Below are positions 1-6,235 of a stretch of DNA of 7,482 bases, piece by piece; within the stretch, counting starts at the first letter, position 1; the number at the start of each line of letters is the position of its first letter. Both the position numbers and the translations under genes were made by a program. This DNA is from Ectopseudomonas composti (GTDB lineage: Bacteria > Pseudomonadota > Gammaproteobacteria > Pseudomonadales > Pseudomonadaceae): positions 1 to 7,482 of the forward strand of contig CAMPIF010000205.1 of assembly GCA_946886245.1 (NCBI GenBank), in the 5' to 3' direction. Under the pieces are notes generated by a model. The model had not been told where the DNA came from, ran no database searches, and was given only the letters and a program-made list of their open reading frames with translations.

Positions 1-836
1 GCCGACTCGGCGACCAGTGCGCTGCGGTAGTTGCCTTCCACGCCGTCTTTCCACTGCTCGACCATGTCGTTCAGGTCGCTGACCAGCAGGTCGGTAGCCG
101 CCTTGAGGAAGGCGCGGCGGCGCTCGTTGTGGCCACCGGTAGCGCCTTCACCCACTACATAGTCGGTGTAGGGGCGCTCGCCGGCGCCTGGCCCGGTGCC
201 GTTGAGGTCCTGGCCCCAGAGCAGGAATTCGATGGCGTGGTAGCCGGTGGCGACGTTGGCTTCGGAGCCGCCCAGCTCGTTCAGGCTGGCCAGCAGCTCG
301 CCAGTGATGTCGCTGACGTCGACCTTGTCTTCGCCAACCTGGATCTCGGTGTTGGCGATGATATTGGCTTGCGCGCCCGGGTTGCCCAGGGCGTGCTGGT
401 AGTCCTCGGCCACGTAGTCGATCAGGCCTTCGTCCAGCGGCCAGGCGTTGAGCTGACCTTCCCACTCGTCGACCACCGGGTTACCGAAACGGAACACTTC
501 GCTCTGCATGTACGGCACGCGTGCGGCCAGCCAGGCTTCGCGCGCAGCGTTCAGGGTCGCTTCGCTGGGATCGGCAAGCAGTGCATCGACGGCAGTCTGC
601 AGGGCCTTGCCGGTGCTGGCAGCGTCGCTGAACACGGCCAGGGCCAGATCGGCGTAATGCTTGACCACGGCCTTCGCCGCGGCTTCGTCGACCTTCGCCG
701 CAGTGGCTGGCGCCGTGCTCTCGGTGGTGGCAGCAGGTGCAGCTGCCTGGGTCGCGGGGGCTTTGTCTTCGCCACAGCCAGCGAGGGAAATGGCGATGGC
801 CAGCAGGCTGGCGGAGGCCAGAGGCATACGAATCAT
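1..836 (-). CDS. icmP: imelysin-family iron-associated lipoprotein, 3' end cut by window edge
   Basis: The first 278 codons are present and the 3' end lies beyond the left edge. Residues 1-20 form a lipoprotein signal peptide with lipobox L-A-G-C (Cys21), followed by an Ala/Thr/Pro-rich linker to about residue 48, so the mature protein should be a periplasm-facing lipoprotein. The imelysin (peptidase M75) signature GxHxxE is seen as G198-Y-H200-A-I-E203, continuing FLLWGQD; the family also conserves the later tract R-P-Y-T-D-Y (221-226) seen here. Known for the family: IrpA- and IcmP-type proteins are iron-regulated and linked to iron uptake; P. aeruginosa IcmP was described as an insulin-cleaving metalloprotease, but proteolysis is uncertain for the family in general. 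The start at 836 is supported by an AAGGA ribosome site (848-844) seven bases upstream; Met4 is a less likely start. The symbol rests on gene order next to bifA, so the family call is firmer than the name. A Fur-like palindrome lies upstream. Confidence 0.92.
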   Translation of the reverse strand, partial: MIRMPLASASLLAIAISLAGCGEDKAPATQAAAPAATTESTAPATAAKVDEAAAKAVVKHYADLALAVFSDAASTGKALQTAVDALLADPSEATLNAAREAWLAARVPYMQSEVFRFGNPVVDEWEGQLNAWPLDEGLIDYVAEDYQHALGNPGAQANIIANTEIQVGEDKVDVSDITGELLASLNELGGSEANVATGYHAIEFLLWGQDLNGTGPGAGERPYTDYVVGEGATGGHNERRRAFLKAATDLLVSDLNDMVEQWKDGVEGNYRSALVAES

Positions 837-896
837 GGCGGGGTCCTTTGCATGTACGAAACGTGGACGGTACCCAGTGGTACCTGAAAAACTGCA

Positions 897-923
897 ACAT
901 AATGCAAATGTTTCGCATTATGT
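897..923. promoter_or_regulatory. perfect inverted repeat resembling overlapping Fur boxes
   Basis: ACATAATGC (897-905) and GCATTATGT (915-923) are exact inverted copies around a 9-base AT-rich spacer. Laid against the 19-bp Fur consensus, the plus strand from 898 matches at 12 of 19 positions and the minus strand from 922 at 13 of 19. The two matches overlap with a 6-base offset, the known geometry for two Fur dimers on one site. The element lies between divergent genes and covers the likely imelysin promoter, so it probably represses that gene when iron is plentiful. Any effect on lemA is uncertain. Confidence 0.6.
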
Positions 924-928
924 GTAAA
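899..928 (-). promoter_or_regulatory. candidate sigma-70 promoter of the imelysin gene
   Basis: Read on the minus strand, a -35 element TTTACA (928-923, 5 of 6 consensus) is followed after 18 bases by CATTAT (904-899, 4 of 6 consensus). Transcription would begin near 892, giving a leader of about 56 bases before the ATG at 836. The promoter lies almost exactly over the Fur-like palindrome, which is the arrangement expected for iron repression. It is inferred from sequence only. Confidence 0.5.
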
Positions 929-1026
929 GGCCATTATTCGTCGCTGTGCGGGATATCGCTACCGAGCCACCTCGTTGCCGTTAGAATGCCAGCACCCGAT
1001 TCGCAGTTCTGCCTGGAGAAAACTGC

Positions 1027-1599
1027 ATGAGCCTGACCGCCGTGATCATCATCGTTGTCCTCGTCCTGCTCGGCGCCTACGCGGTGTCGCTGTACAACGG
1101 ACTGGTACGCCTCAAGCATGGCGTGAGCAAGGCCTGGTCGAACATCGACGTGCTGCTCAAGCAACGGCACGACGAATTGCCCAAGCTGGTGGAAACCTGC
1201 AAGCAGTACATGCAGTACGAAGGCTCGACGCTGGAACGGGTGATTGCAGCGCGCAGTGCCGTGGCCAGCGCTCGCGAGCAACATGATGTCGGCGCCCTGG
1301 GCAAGGCCGAGAGTGGTCTGCGCGCGGGCCTCGGTCAGCTCTTCGCGCTGGCCGAGAACTACCCGGAGCTGAAGGCCAACGACAGCTTCCAGCATCTGCA
1401 GCAGCGCATCAGTGGCCTGGAAAACGGCATCGCCGACCGCCGCGAGCTCTACAACGAGGCGGTCAACCTCAACAACGTGCGCATCGAGCAGTTCCCCGAC
1501 GTGCTCATCGCACGCATGTTCAACTTCCAGGCTGCCGAGCTGCTGGTATTCAGCGAGGCGGAGAAAGCCGATGTGGACATGAAGTCACTGTTCAACTGA
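1027..1599 (+). CDS. lemA: LemA-family membrane protein
   Basis: This 190-residue protein has the usual length and layout of the LemA family. One N-terminal membrane helix (about residues 4-22) is followed by a long helical domain predicted to be a coiled-coil bundle. Family hallmarks are visible: the stretch beginning W-S-N-I-D-V-L-L-K-Q-R with D-E-L-P-K-L-V, the A-R-S-A-V segment, the L-A-E-N-Y-P-E-L-K-A tract, and the C-terminal Y-N-E-A-V-N-x-x-N and F-P-D/A-E-L tracts. The family's biochemical role is not established. A GGAGA ribosome site (1015-1019) lies seven bases before the ATG. The next gene starts 10 bases after the stop, so the two are almost certainly co-transcribed. A TAGAAT (982-987) could be a -10 element for the pair, but I find no convincing -35 partner. 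Confidence 0.93.
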   Translation: MSLTAVIIIVVLVLLGAYAVSLYNGLVRLKHGVSKAWSNIDVLLKQRHDELPKLVETCKQYMQYEGSTLERVIAARSAVASAREQHDVGALGKAESGLRAGLGQLFALAENYPELKANDSFQHLQQRISGLENGIADRRELYNEAVNLNNVRIEQFPDVLIARMFNFQAAELLVFSEAEKADVDMKSLFN

Positions 1600-1609
1600 G
1601 AACCTGCCG

Positions 1610-2515
1610 ATGATGCAGGTCGACCCCTTCGGCTTCTTCTTCACCCTGACCTTCACCCTCGGCGCCTGCCTGGGCGGCGCCTGGTGGTGCCTGCGGGGTT
1701 GGTCGCAGGCGCGCCATCTTCTGGACACGCCGACCTCGAAGATCCGCTCGGCGGCGCAGGGTTACGTCGAACTCTATGGTGTGCTCGAAGCCTTGCCGGA
1801 CATGCAGCTGCGGGGGCCACTGACCGGCAAGCCCTGCCTATGGTGGCGCTTTCGCATCGAGGAGTATCGCTCCAGCGGCAAGAAGCGCAGTTGGCGGGTG
1901 ATCGAGAGCGGCGCCAGTGACGCCTGGTTGCGCCTGGTCGATGGTACCGGCGAATGCCTGATAGACCCGCGTGGTGCCGAGATTCGTGCGGCGGTACGCG
2001 AAGTCTGGGAGGGCAACCTGCGGCACCCGCTGGGTCCGGCCAAGACCGGATTGTTCGGTTTCCTCACCAGCGGCCAGCGCTATCGCTACAGCGAAGAGCG
2101 CTTTCACGTCGGCCAGCCGCTGTATGCCATCGGTGATTTCCGCACCCGCGGCGCTGCCCAGCAGGGATTCGACAGGCATGCCGCTCAGGGCGAAGTGATC
2201 CGCGAATGGAAGGGCGATTACGTTGGGCTGCTGCGGCGTTTCGACAGTGACGGCAACGGTGAGCTCGACGAGCAGGAGTGGAATCGCGTGCGTCTGGCGG
2301 CACAACTGGAGGCCGAAGATCGGCACCGGCACAAGGCGTCCGAGCCGGCGCGGCACCAGATGGCCAAGCCCGATGAGCGCCAGCCGTTCATTCTCTCCAA
2401 CAGCGGAGAGGACGAACTGGCCCGCACTTTCTACTGGCAGGCCGCAGGTGGTGCCGTACTGTGCGTGGTCGGCGCATTGGCCACGGCCTGGCTGCTGGGT
2501 GTACAGCACTGGTGA
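1610..2515 (+). CDS. GIDE-like domain membrane protein with an EF-hand loop
   Basis: This 301-residue protein has membrane segments near each end (about 7-28 and 277-297). The region of about residues 45-205 resembles the GIDE domain, first named in the mitochondrial E3 ligase MULAN. It shows a G-x-L-T-G-K-P-C-x-W-W-R-F core (69-81), D-G-T-G-E-C-L-I-D-P-R-G-A-E-I (111-125), and a L-Y-A-I-G-D-F segment (171-177). No RING finger is visible, so ubiquitin-ligase activity is not implied. Residues 212-223 are a canonical EF-hand calcium loop (D212, D214, N216, G217, D220, E223); only one loop is seen, and EF hands normally pair. Both ends probably sit in the inner membrane with the large middle part on one side. 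It follows lemA by 10 bases, a pairing common for GIDE-like genes, and lies at the PA4368-like position beside bifA. Translation starts at ATG 1610 or 1613 with only a weak GAGAA (1598-1602) upstream, so coupling to lemA is likely. The function is unknown. Confidence 0.85.
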   Translation: MMQVDPFGFFFTLTFTLGACLGGAWWCLRGWSQARHLLDTPTSKIRSAAQGYVELYGVLEALPDMQLRGPLTGKPCLWWRFRIEEYRSSGKKRSWRVIESGASDAWLRLVDGTGECLIDPRGAEIRAAVREVWEGNLRHPLGPAKTGLFGFLTSGQRYRYSEERFHVGQPLYAIGDFRTRGAAQQGFDRHAAQGEVIREWKGDYVGLLRRFDSDGNGELDEQEWNRVRLAAQLEAEDRHRHKASEPARHQMAKPDERQPFILSNSGEDELARTFYWQAAGGAVLCVVGALATAWLLGVQHW

Positions 2516-2535
2516 GCTGTTTTGCCGGGCGCGAA

Positions 2536-2567
2536 CGAAAACGCCGCGACTGATGGCGGCGTTTTCG
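2536..2567. terminator. bidirectional Rho-independent terminator between the GIDE gene and bifA
   Basis: CGAAAACGCCGC (2536-2547) pairs perfectly with GCGGCGTTTTCG (2556-2567) around an 8-base loop. The stem is GC-rich at the top and A/T at the base, so a T run follows the GC stem on both strands. It lies between convergent stop codons and should serve both transcripts. Confidence 0.85.
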
Positions 2568-2579
2568 TGGGGGGTGGCG

Positions 2580-4634
2580 TCAGAGCGTCGCGGCTGAGCT
2601 CAGTCGCCGCGACTGCTTGAGGAACAGCGTCAGCTCGCGCGCCGGCAGCGGTTTGCTGTAGAGGTAGCCCTGACCCTCATGGCAGCCCTGGGCGATGATG
2701 TAGGCCTCCTGCTCGGCGGTTTCCACGCCTTCGGCGATGACTTGCATGCCCAGGCTCTTGCCCAGCTGAATGATGGCGCGAACGATGGTGGCGTCGTCTT
2801 CGTCTTCGAGCAGATCCTGCACGAAGCTCTTGTCGATCTTGATCTTGTCCAGCGGCAGGCTCTTCAGATAGCTCAGCGAGGAATAGCCGGTACCGAAGTC
2901 GTCGATGGCGATCAGCGCGCCGGAGCGGCGCAGGCTGAGCAGGTGCTGGGCGGCGGTGCTGATGTCTTCCATCAGGCCGGTCTCGGTGACTTCCAGCTCC
3001 AGGCTCTTGGGCGGCAGGCGGTAGACCTGCATCAGGTTGTTGACCACGCGCGGCAGCTCGGCGTGGTGCAACTGCACGGTGGACAGGTTGATGGCCATGC
3101 GCAGATCGCTGAAGCCCTGATCATGCCATTCGCGCAACTGGCGGCAGGTCTGGTCGAGAATCCATTCACCAATGGGGATGATGGTGCCGTTCTGCTCGGC
3201 CAGCGGAATGAACAGGTCCGGCGCGACGAAGCCATGTTGCGGGTGCTGCCAGCGCAGCAGCGCTTCGACGCCGACCACGCGATGGTCGCGGTAGTCGATC
3301 TGGGGCTGGTAGACCAGGTGCAGCTGGTTCTGCGCCAGGGCATCGCGCAGATCCTTTTCCAGCTCACGACGGCGACGCATCTCGCTGTCGACGCTGGCGA
3401 TATAGAACTGGTAGCGATTGCGCGAACGACTCTTGGCCAGGGTCATGGTCTGTTCGGCTTTCTGCAGCAACTTCTCGGTGCTGTCGCCATCTTCCGGGAA
3501 CAGGGTGATGCCGATGGTGGCGCGCAGGCGCACCTCGTGCTGATCGAGCAGGAAGGGCAGCTCCAGATCGTCGAGCACGCTCTGCGCCAGTTCGGCAGCT
3601 TCGTAGGGTTGTTCGATGTCGGCTTGAACCAGGGCGAACTGGTCACCGCCCAGGCGGGCCAGCGCGCCGAGACGGCCGCTGTGGCTGCGCAGGCGGTCGG
3701 ACAGTGCGAGCAGCAACTGGTCGCCGCTCTGGTAACTGAATTGTTCGTTGATGCCCTTGAAGTCATCCAGGCCGACGCAGAGCACGGCGACGCGACGCTG
3801 CAGGCGGCCGGCATCTTCGAGAATCTGATCGAGCTGCTGTTGCAGTTGCTGGCGATTGGGCAGGCCGGTGAGGAAGTCGTACTGAGCCATGCGCAGCAGG
3901 CTGTTCTCGGCTTCACGGCGCAGGTGGGTGTTGCGCTCGATGGAGGCCAGCAGTTGGTTGGCGGTGTTGATCCACAGACCCAGCTCGTTCTTCTCGTTGC
4001 CCTTGAGCATGGGCAGCTTGTGTTCGCTGGGGCGGTCGGGATTGATGTTGGTGAGGTGCTCGATGATCTTCGACAGCGGTTTGGTCAGCAGCCAGTGATA
4101 GACCAGATAGAGCACCAGGCCCATGGCCAGGGCGCGAAGGACCCCTGAGATGAAGATGATCACCGAGTTGGTGACGAAACTTTCGCCATAAGGCGCCGTG
4201 TCGAGGGTGATGTTGAGGTCACCGTAATACTCGCTGTAAGGGCCACGGCCGACCAGTTTGGTGGCGAACAGCTGTTCCTGACCGAGGATCGGGTCGGTCA
4301 GCCAGCGAGTCGGCATCTGCGCCAGATCGCGAGTCCGCTCGGCCAGCATGGGTTCGTTGGGGTGGCCAATGGAGGCGTGACGCACCGATTCGTGCTGGAA
4401 CAGCCCCTCGATCACCTGCATGCCCATCTCGCGGTCCAGGCTGTATACCGCCTGGGTCGAAGGGTCGCGGAACATGCCGAGGATGCGATGGGCATCGTTG
4501 GCCACCGCCTGACGTGTCTTGTAGGCGTCGAAGACGATCTGCGCACAACTCAATACCACCCCGACTACGAGTGCTGACAGCAGCACCACGCGGAGCAACT
4601 TGAGCGACAAGCTGTTTTTCAATTCCAGCTTCAA
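2580..4634 (-). CDS. bifA: membrane-bound cyclic-di-GMP phosphodiesterase (degenerate GGDEF plus EAL)
   Basis: BifA hydrolyses cyclic-di-GMP and so favours swarming over biofilm formation in P. aeruginosa. Residue numbers here count from an upstream in-frame TTG at 4640; subtract two for the chosen start. A membrane helix at about 15-35, an extracytoplasmic segment of about 120 residues and a second helix at about 158-183 lead into a HAMP-like linker. The GGDEF domain (about 250-415) carries GGDQF (331-335) in place of GGDEF, and the inhibitory RxxD site before it is absent, so cyclase activity is unlikely. The EAL domain (about 430-675) is complete: E459-A-L, N518, the ExTE at 550-553, D580-D581, K601, E637 and Q657. 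The chosen start is the TTG at 4634, because AAGGA (4646-4642) lies seven bases before it; the TTG at 4640 would overlap that site too closely. This gives 684 residues, close to the P. aeruginosa protein. It is monocistronic here and convergent with the GIDE gene. Confidence 0.95.
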   Translation of the reverse strand: MKLELKNSLSLKLLRVVLLSALVVGVVLSCAQIVFDAYKTRQAVANDAHRILGMFRDPSTQAVYSLDREMGMQVIEGLFQHESVRHASIGHPNEPMLAERTRDLAQMPTRWLTDPILGQEQLFATKLVGRGPYSEYYGDLNITLDTAPYGESFVTNSVIIFISGVLRALAMGLVLYLVYHWLLTKPLSKIIEHLTNINPDRPSEHKLPMLKGNEKNELGLWINTANQLLASIERNTHLRREAENSLLRMAQYDFLTGLPNRQQLQQQLDQILEDAGRLQRRVAVLCVGLDDFKGINEQFSYQSGDQLLLALSDRLRSHSGRLGALARLGGDQFALVQADIEQPYEAAELAQSVLDDLELPFLLDQHEVRLRATIGITLFPEDGDSTEKLLQKAEQTMTLAKSRSRNRYQFYIASVDSEMRRRRELEKDLRDALAQNQLHLVYQPQIDYRDHRVVGVEALLRWQHPQHGFVAPDLFIPLAEQNGTIIPIGEWILDQTCRQLREWHDQGFSDLRMAINLSTVQLHHAELPRVVNNLMQVYRLPPKSLELEVTETGLMEDISTAAQHLLSLRRSGALIAIDDFGTGYSSLSYLKSLPLDKIKIDKSFVQDLLEDEDDATIVRAIIQLGKSLGMQVIAEGVETAEQEAYIIAQGCHEGQGYLYSKPLPARELTLFLKQSRRLSSAATL

Positions 4635-4677
4635 AGGCAATTCCTTATGTCGATGCTTACAGCGTCAGTCAGACGAG

Positions 4678-4706
4678 AGTATTGGCAATCTCGGCCTGGC
4701 CGTCAA
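4678..4706 (-). promoter_or_regulatory. candidate sigma-70 promoter of bifA
   Basis: On the minus strand TTGACG (4706-4701, 5 of 6 consensus) and AATACT (4683-4678, 4 of 6) are separated by exactly 17 bases. A start near 4671 would leave a leader of about 36 bases before the TTG start at 4634, containing the AAGGA ribosome site. Confidence 0.6.
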
Positions 4707-4743
4707 AGGGCCATCATGCCTGGTGGCACTATTTATCCCACAA

Positions 4744-4760
4744 GGAACGCTCCTGGTGCG
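4744..4760. promoter_or_regulatory. candidate distal NtrC-binding site upstream of amt
   Basis: The site fits GCAC-N7-GTGC at 7 of 8 fixed positions: GAAC (4745-4748), seven bases, then GTGC (4756-4759), with a good TGGTGC half site. It lies about 160 bases before the predicted amt transcription start. Support comes from its phasing with the next site and from the sigma-54 promoter; the match alone would be weak. Confidence 0.35.
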
Positions 4761-4785
4761 AATCGCCGCTTGGAGGCTGACTCAC

Positions 4786-4802
4786 TGCTCTGTGTCGGTG
4801 CG
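4786..4802. promoter_or_regulatory. candidate proximal NtrC-binding site upstream of amt
   Basis: This again matches GCAC-N7-GTGC at 7 of 8 positions: GCTC (4787-4790), seven bases, then GTGC (4798-4801). It is 42 bases from the distal site, four helical turns, and about 120 bases before the predicted start, which is a usual place for an NtrC enhancer. The adjoining 8-bp palindrome GCGATCGC (4800-4807) has no assigned role. Confidence 0.38.
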
Positions 4803-4819
4803 ATCGCGCAGTACTTGAA

Positions 4820-4832
4820 CACCTTTTTGATA
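4820..4832 (-). promoter_or_regulatory. candidate IHF-binding site upstream of amt
   Basis: On the minus strand TATCAAAAAGGTG fits the IHF consensus WATCAANNNNTTR with one mismatch. It lies between the NtrC-like sites and the sigma-54 promoter, where an IHF bend is commonly used to bring the activator to the polymerase. The evidence is positional plus a loose motif. Confidence 0.3.
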
Positions 4833-4889
4833 TTGACCGTCCGTTGCTGTTACGCCCCGTGACGCGCCACCTGCCGTCTGCTTCTGCGC

Positions 4890-4904
4890 TGGCACAAGAG
4901 TTGC
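4890..4904 (+). promoter_or_regulatory. sigma-54 (RpoN) promoter of amt
   Basis: TGGCAC (4890-4895), five bases, then TTGC (4901-4904) is a full match to the -24/-12 consensus, with the invariant GG and GC ten bases apart. Transcription should start near 4915-4916, giving a leader of only about 22 bases that contains the AGGAGG ribosome site. Sigma-54 promoters need an enhancer-binding activator; for an ammonium transporter NtrC is the expected one. Confidence 0.85.
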
Positions 4905-4937
4905 GAAGGCCGGGCATCGACCAGGAGGGGACTCGTG

Positions 4938-6233
4938 ATGAAAACGCTCATGCTGTTGCTCGTTGCTGTCAGCGTTGCCCCACAGGCCCATGCCGCCAGC
5001 GAAGAGGCCGCCAATACGGCCTGGCTGGTGCTGGCCAGCGTGCTGGTGTTCTTCATGCAGGCGGGTTTCGCCTTGCTGGAGAGCGGCATGTCGCGGGCCA
5101 AGAACGCCGTCAACGTGATGATGAAGAACTACATGGACTGCTGCGTGGGCGGCATCGTGTTCTGGTTGTTCGGCTTCGGCCTGATGTTCGGCGCCAATGT
5201 CACGGGCTGGTTCGGCATGAGTCACTTCGCGCCGAATGACGGCGAGCCCTGGGATTACACCTTCCTGCTGTTCCAGATGATGTTCGCTGCCACCGCTGCG
5301 ACCATTGCCAGTGGTGCCATGGCCGAACGCACGCGCTATGGCGCCTATCTGATTGGCGCGGTACTGATCAGCGGTGTGATCTACCCGATATTCGGCAGTT
5401 GGGTGTGGGGTGGTCTGTACGGCGGTCAGGGGTGGCTGGCCAAGCTGGGCTTCATCGATTTCGCCGGCTCGACCGTGGTGCACAGCATCGGTGCCTGGTG
5501 TGCGCTGGCAGGGATTCTGGTGCTGGGCCCGCGTCTCGGGCGTTTCGCTCCTGATGGCAAGGCTCGCTTGATCCCTGGGCACAATCTCGGCCTGGTGGCA
5601 TTGGGCGGTTTCATTCTCTGGGTGGGTTGGTTCGGTTTCAACGCCGGCAGCAACCTGGAGGTCAGCAGCAGTCTCGGGCTGATCGCCCTGAACACGCATC
5701 TGGCAGCGGCTGCCGGTGCGCTCGGCGCTCTGCTGGCGCAACGCAGCACGGCCAGCCCGGTATTGCTGACCACCACGGTCAATGGCTCGATTGGCGGGCT
5801 GGTCGGCATCACCGCCGGCTGCGCCAGCATGGCGCCGGGTTTCGCTCTGCTCAGTGGTCTGGTCGCCGGTTTCGTCGTGGTCTACGGCATGCGTCTGCTC
5901 GATCGTCTGCAGCTCGACGATGTGGTCGGCGCGATTCCGGTCCACGGGTTCGCCGGCATCTGGGGCACGCTGGCAGCAGGCCTGTTCTATCAGGGCGACC
6001 TGTTCAACTGGGAGCGTGTCGCGGTGCAGGCATTGGGTGCTGCGGCAGCCTTTCTCTGGGCCTTTCCGGTTGCCCTGGTGTTCTACTTCCTGTTGGCCAG
6101 GACCATGGGGCTGCGGGTTTCGACCCAGCATGAGCAGCGCGGGCTGGATTTTGCCGAGCATGCCGAGGTCGGATATCCGGAGTTCAACCTGACGCAGACC
6201 TTCGACAGCGAGCAATGGTCGAGGAGGGGCTGA
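4938..6233 (+). CDS. amt: ammonium transporter (Amt/AmtB family)
   Basis: The product is an inner-membrane trimeric channel that takes up ammonium. Residues 1-19 form a cleavable signal peptide ending in A-H-A, followed by about eleven membrane helices, as in AmtB. Counting from ATG 4938 (431 residues), the visible AmtB hallmarks are the Phe gate in F112-Q, the S-G-A-M-A-E-R segment, D174 in D-F-A-G-S-T-V-V-H, the twin pore histidines H182 and H336 (the latter in P-V-H-G-F-A-G-I-W-G), and F234-N-A-G-S238. The C-terminal tail keeps the family's G-L-D-x-x-x-H-x-E-x-x-Y pattern, the region that responds to PII proteins, and then runs about 18 residues further than that motif. ATG 4938 is preferred, with AGGAGG (4923-4928) upstream; GTG 4935 is an alternative. 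No glnK (PII gene) lies next to it, unlike the usual glnK-amtB pair, so this may be a second Amt of the genome. It is co-transcribed with the next gene. Confidence 0.95.
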   Translation: MKTLMLLLVAVSVAPQAHAASEEAANTAWLVLASVLVFFMQAGFALLESGMSRAKNAVNVMMKNYMDCCVGGIVFWLFGFGLMFGANVTGWFGMSHFAPNDGEPWDYTFLLFQMMFAATAATIASGAMAERTRYGAYLIGAVLISGVIYPIFGSWVWGGLYGGQGWLAKLGFIDFAGSTVVHSIGAWCALAGILVLGPRLGRFAPDGKARLIPGHNLGLVALGGFILWVGWFGFNAGSNLEVSSSLGLIALNTHLAAAAGALGALLAQRSTASPVLLTTTVNGSIGGLVGITAGCASMAPGFALLSGLVAGFVVVYGMRLLDRLQLDDVVGAIPVHGFAGIWGTLAAGLFYQGDLFNWERVAVQALGAAAAFLWAFPVALVFYFLLARTMGLRVSTQHEQRGLDFAEHAEVGYPEFNLTQTFDSEQWSRRG

Positions 6234-6235
6234 GG

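Noticed and set aside
129..887. Open frame of 252 codons on the plus strand at the left edge
   Set aside because: It is antisense to the imelysin gene, whose lipobox and GxHxxE motif establish the minus strand as coding.
1838..2509. Open frame of 223 codons on the minus strand opposite the GIDE-like gene
   Set aside because: There is no domain or ribosome site, and the opposite strand encodes a coherent membrane protein with an EF-hand loop.
2679..4148. Open frame of 489 codons on the plus strand opposite bifA
   Set aside because: It is antisense to a fully recognisable BifA. Its Gln/Ala/Gly/Val-rich composition is typical of a shadow frame in GC-rich DNA, and it has no recognisable domain.
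4721..4738. TGGCAC at 4724-4729 as a second sigma-54 promoter
   Set aside because: The -12 element is missing: no GC lies ten bases after the GG.
4800..4807. GCGATCGC palindrome as a repeat-family element
   Set aside because: It is a single 8-bp palindrome with no second copy noticed here, so it is not evidence of a repeat element.
4782..6215. Open frame of 477 codons on the minus strand opposite amt
   Set aside because: It is rich in His, Gln, Glu and Ala without any domain and lies over a clear ammonium transporter, so it is a shadow frame.
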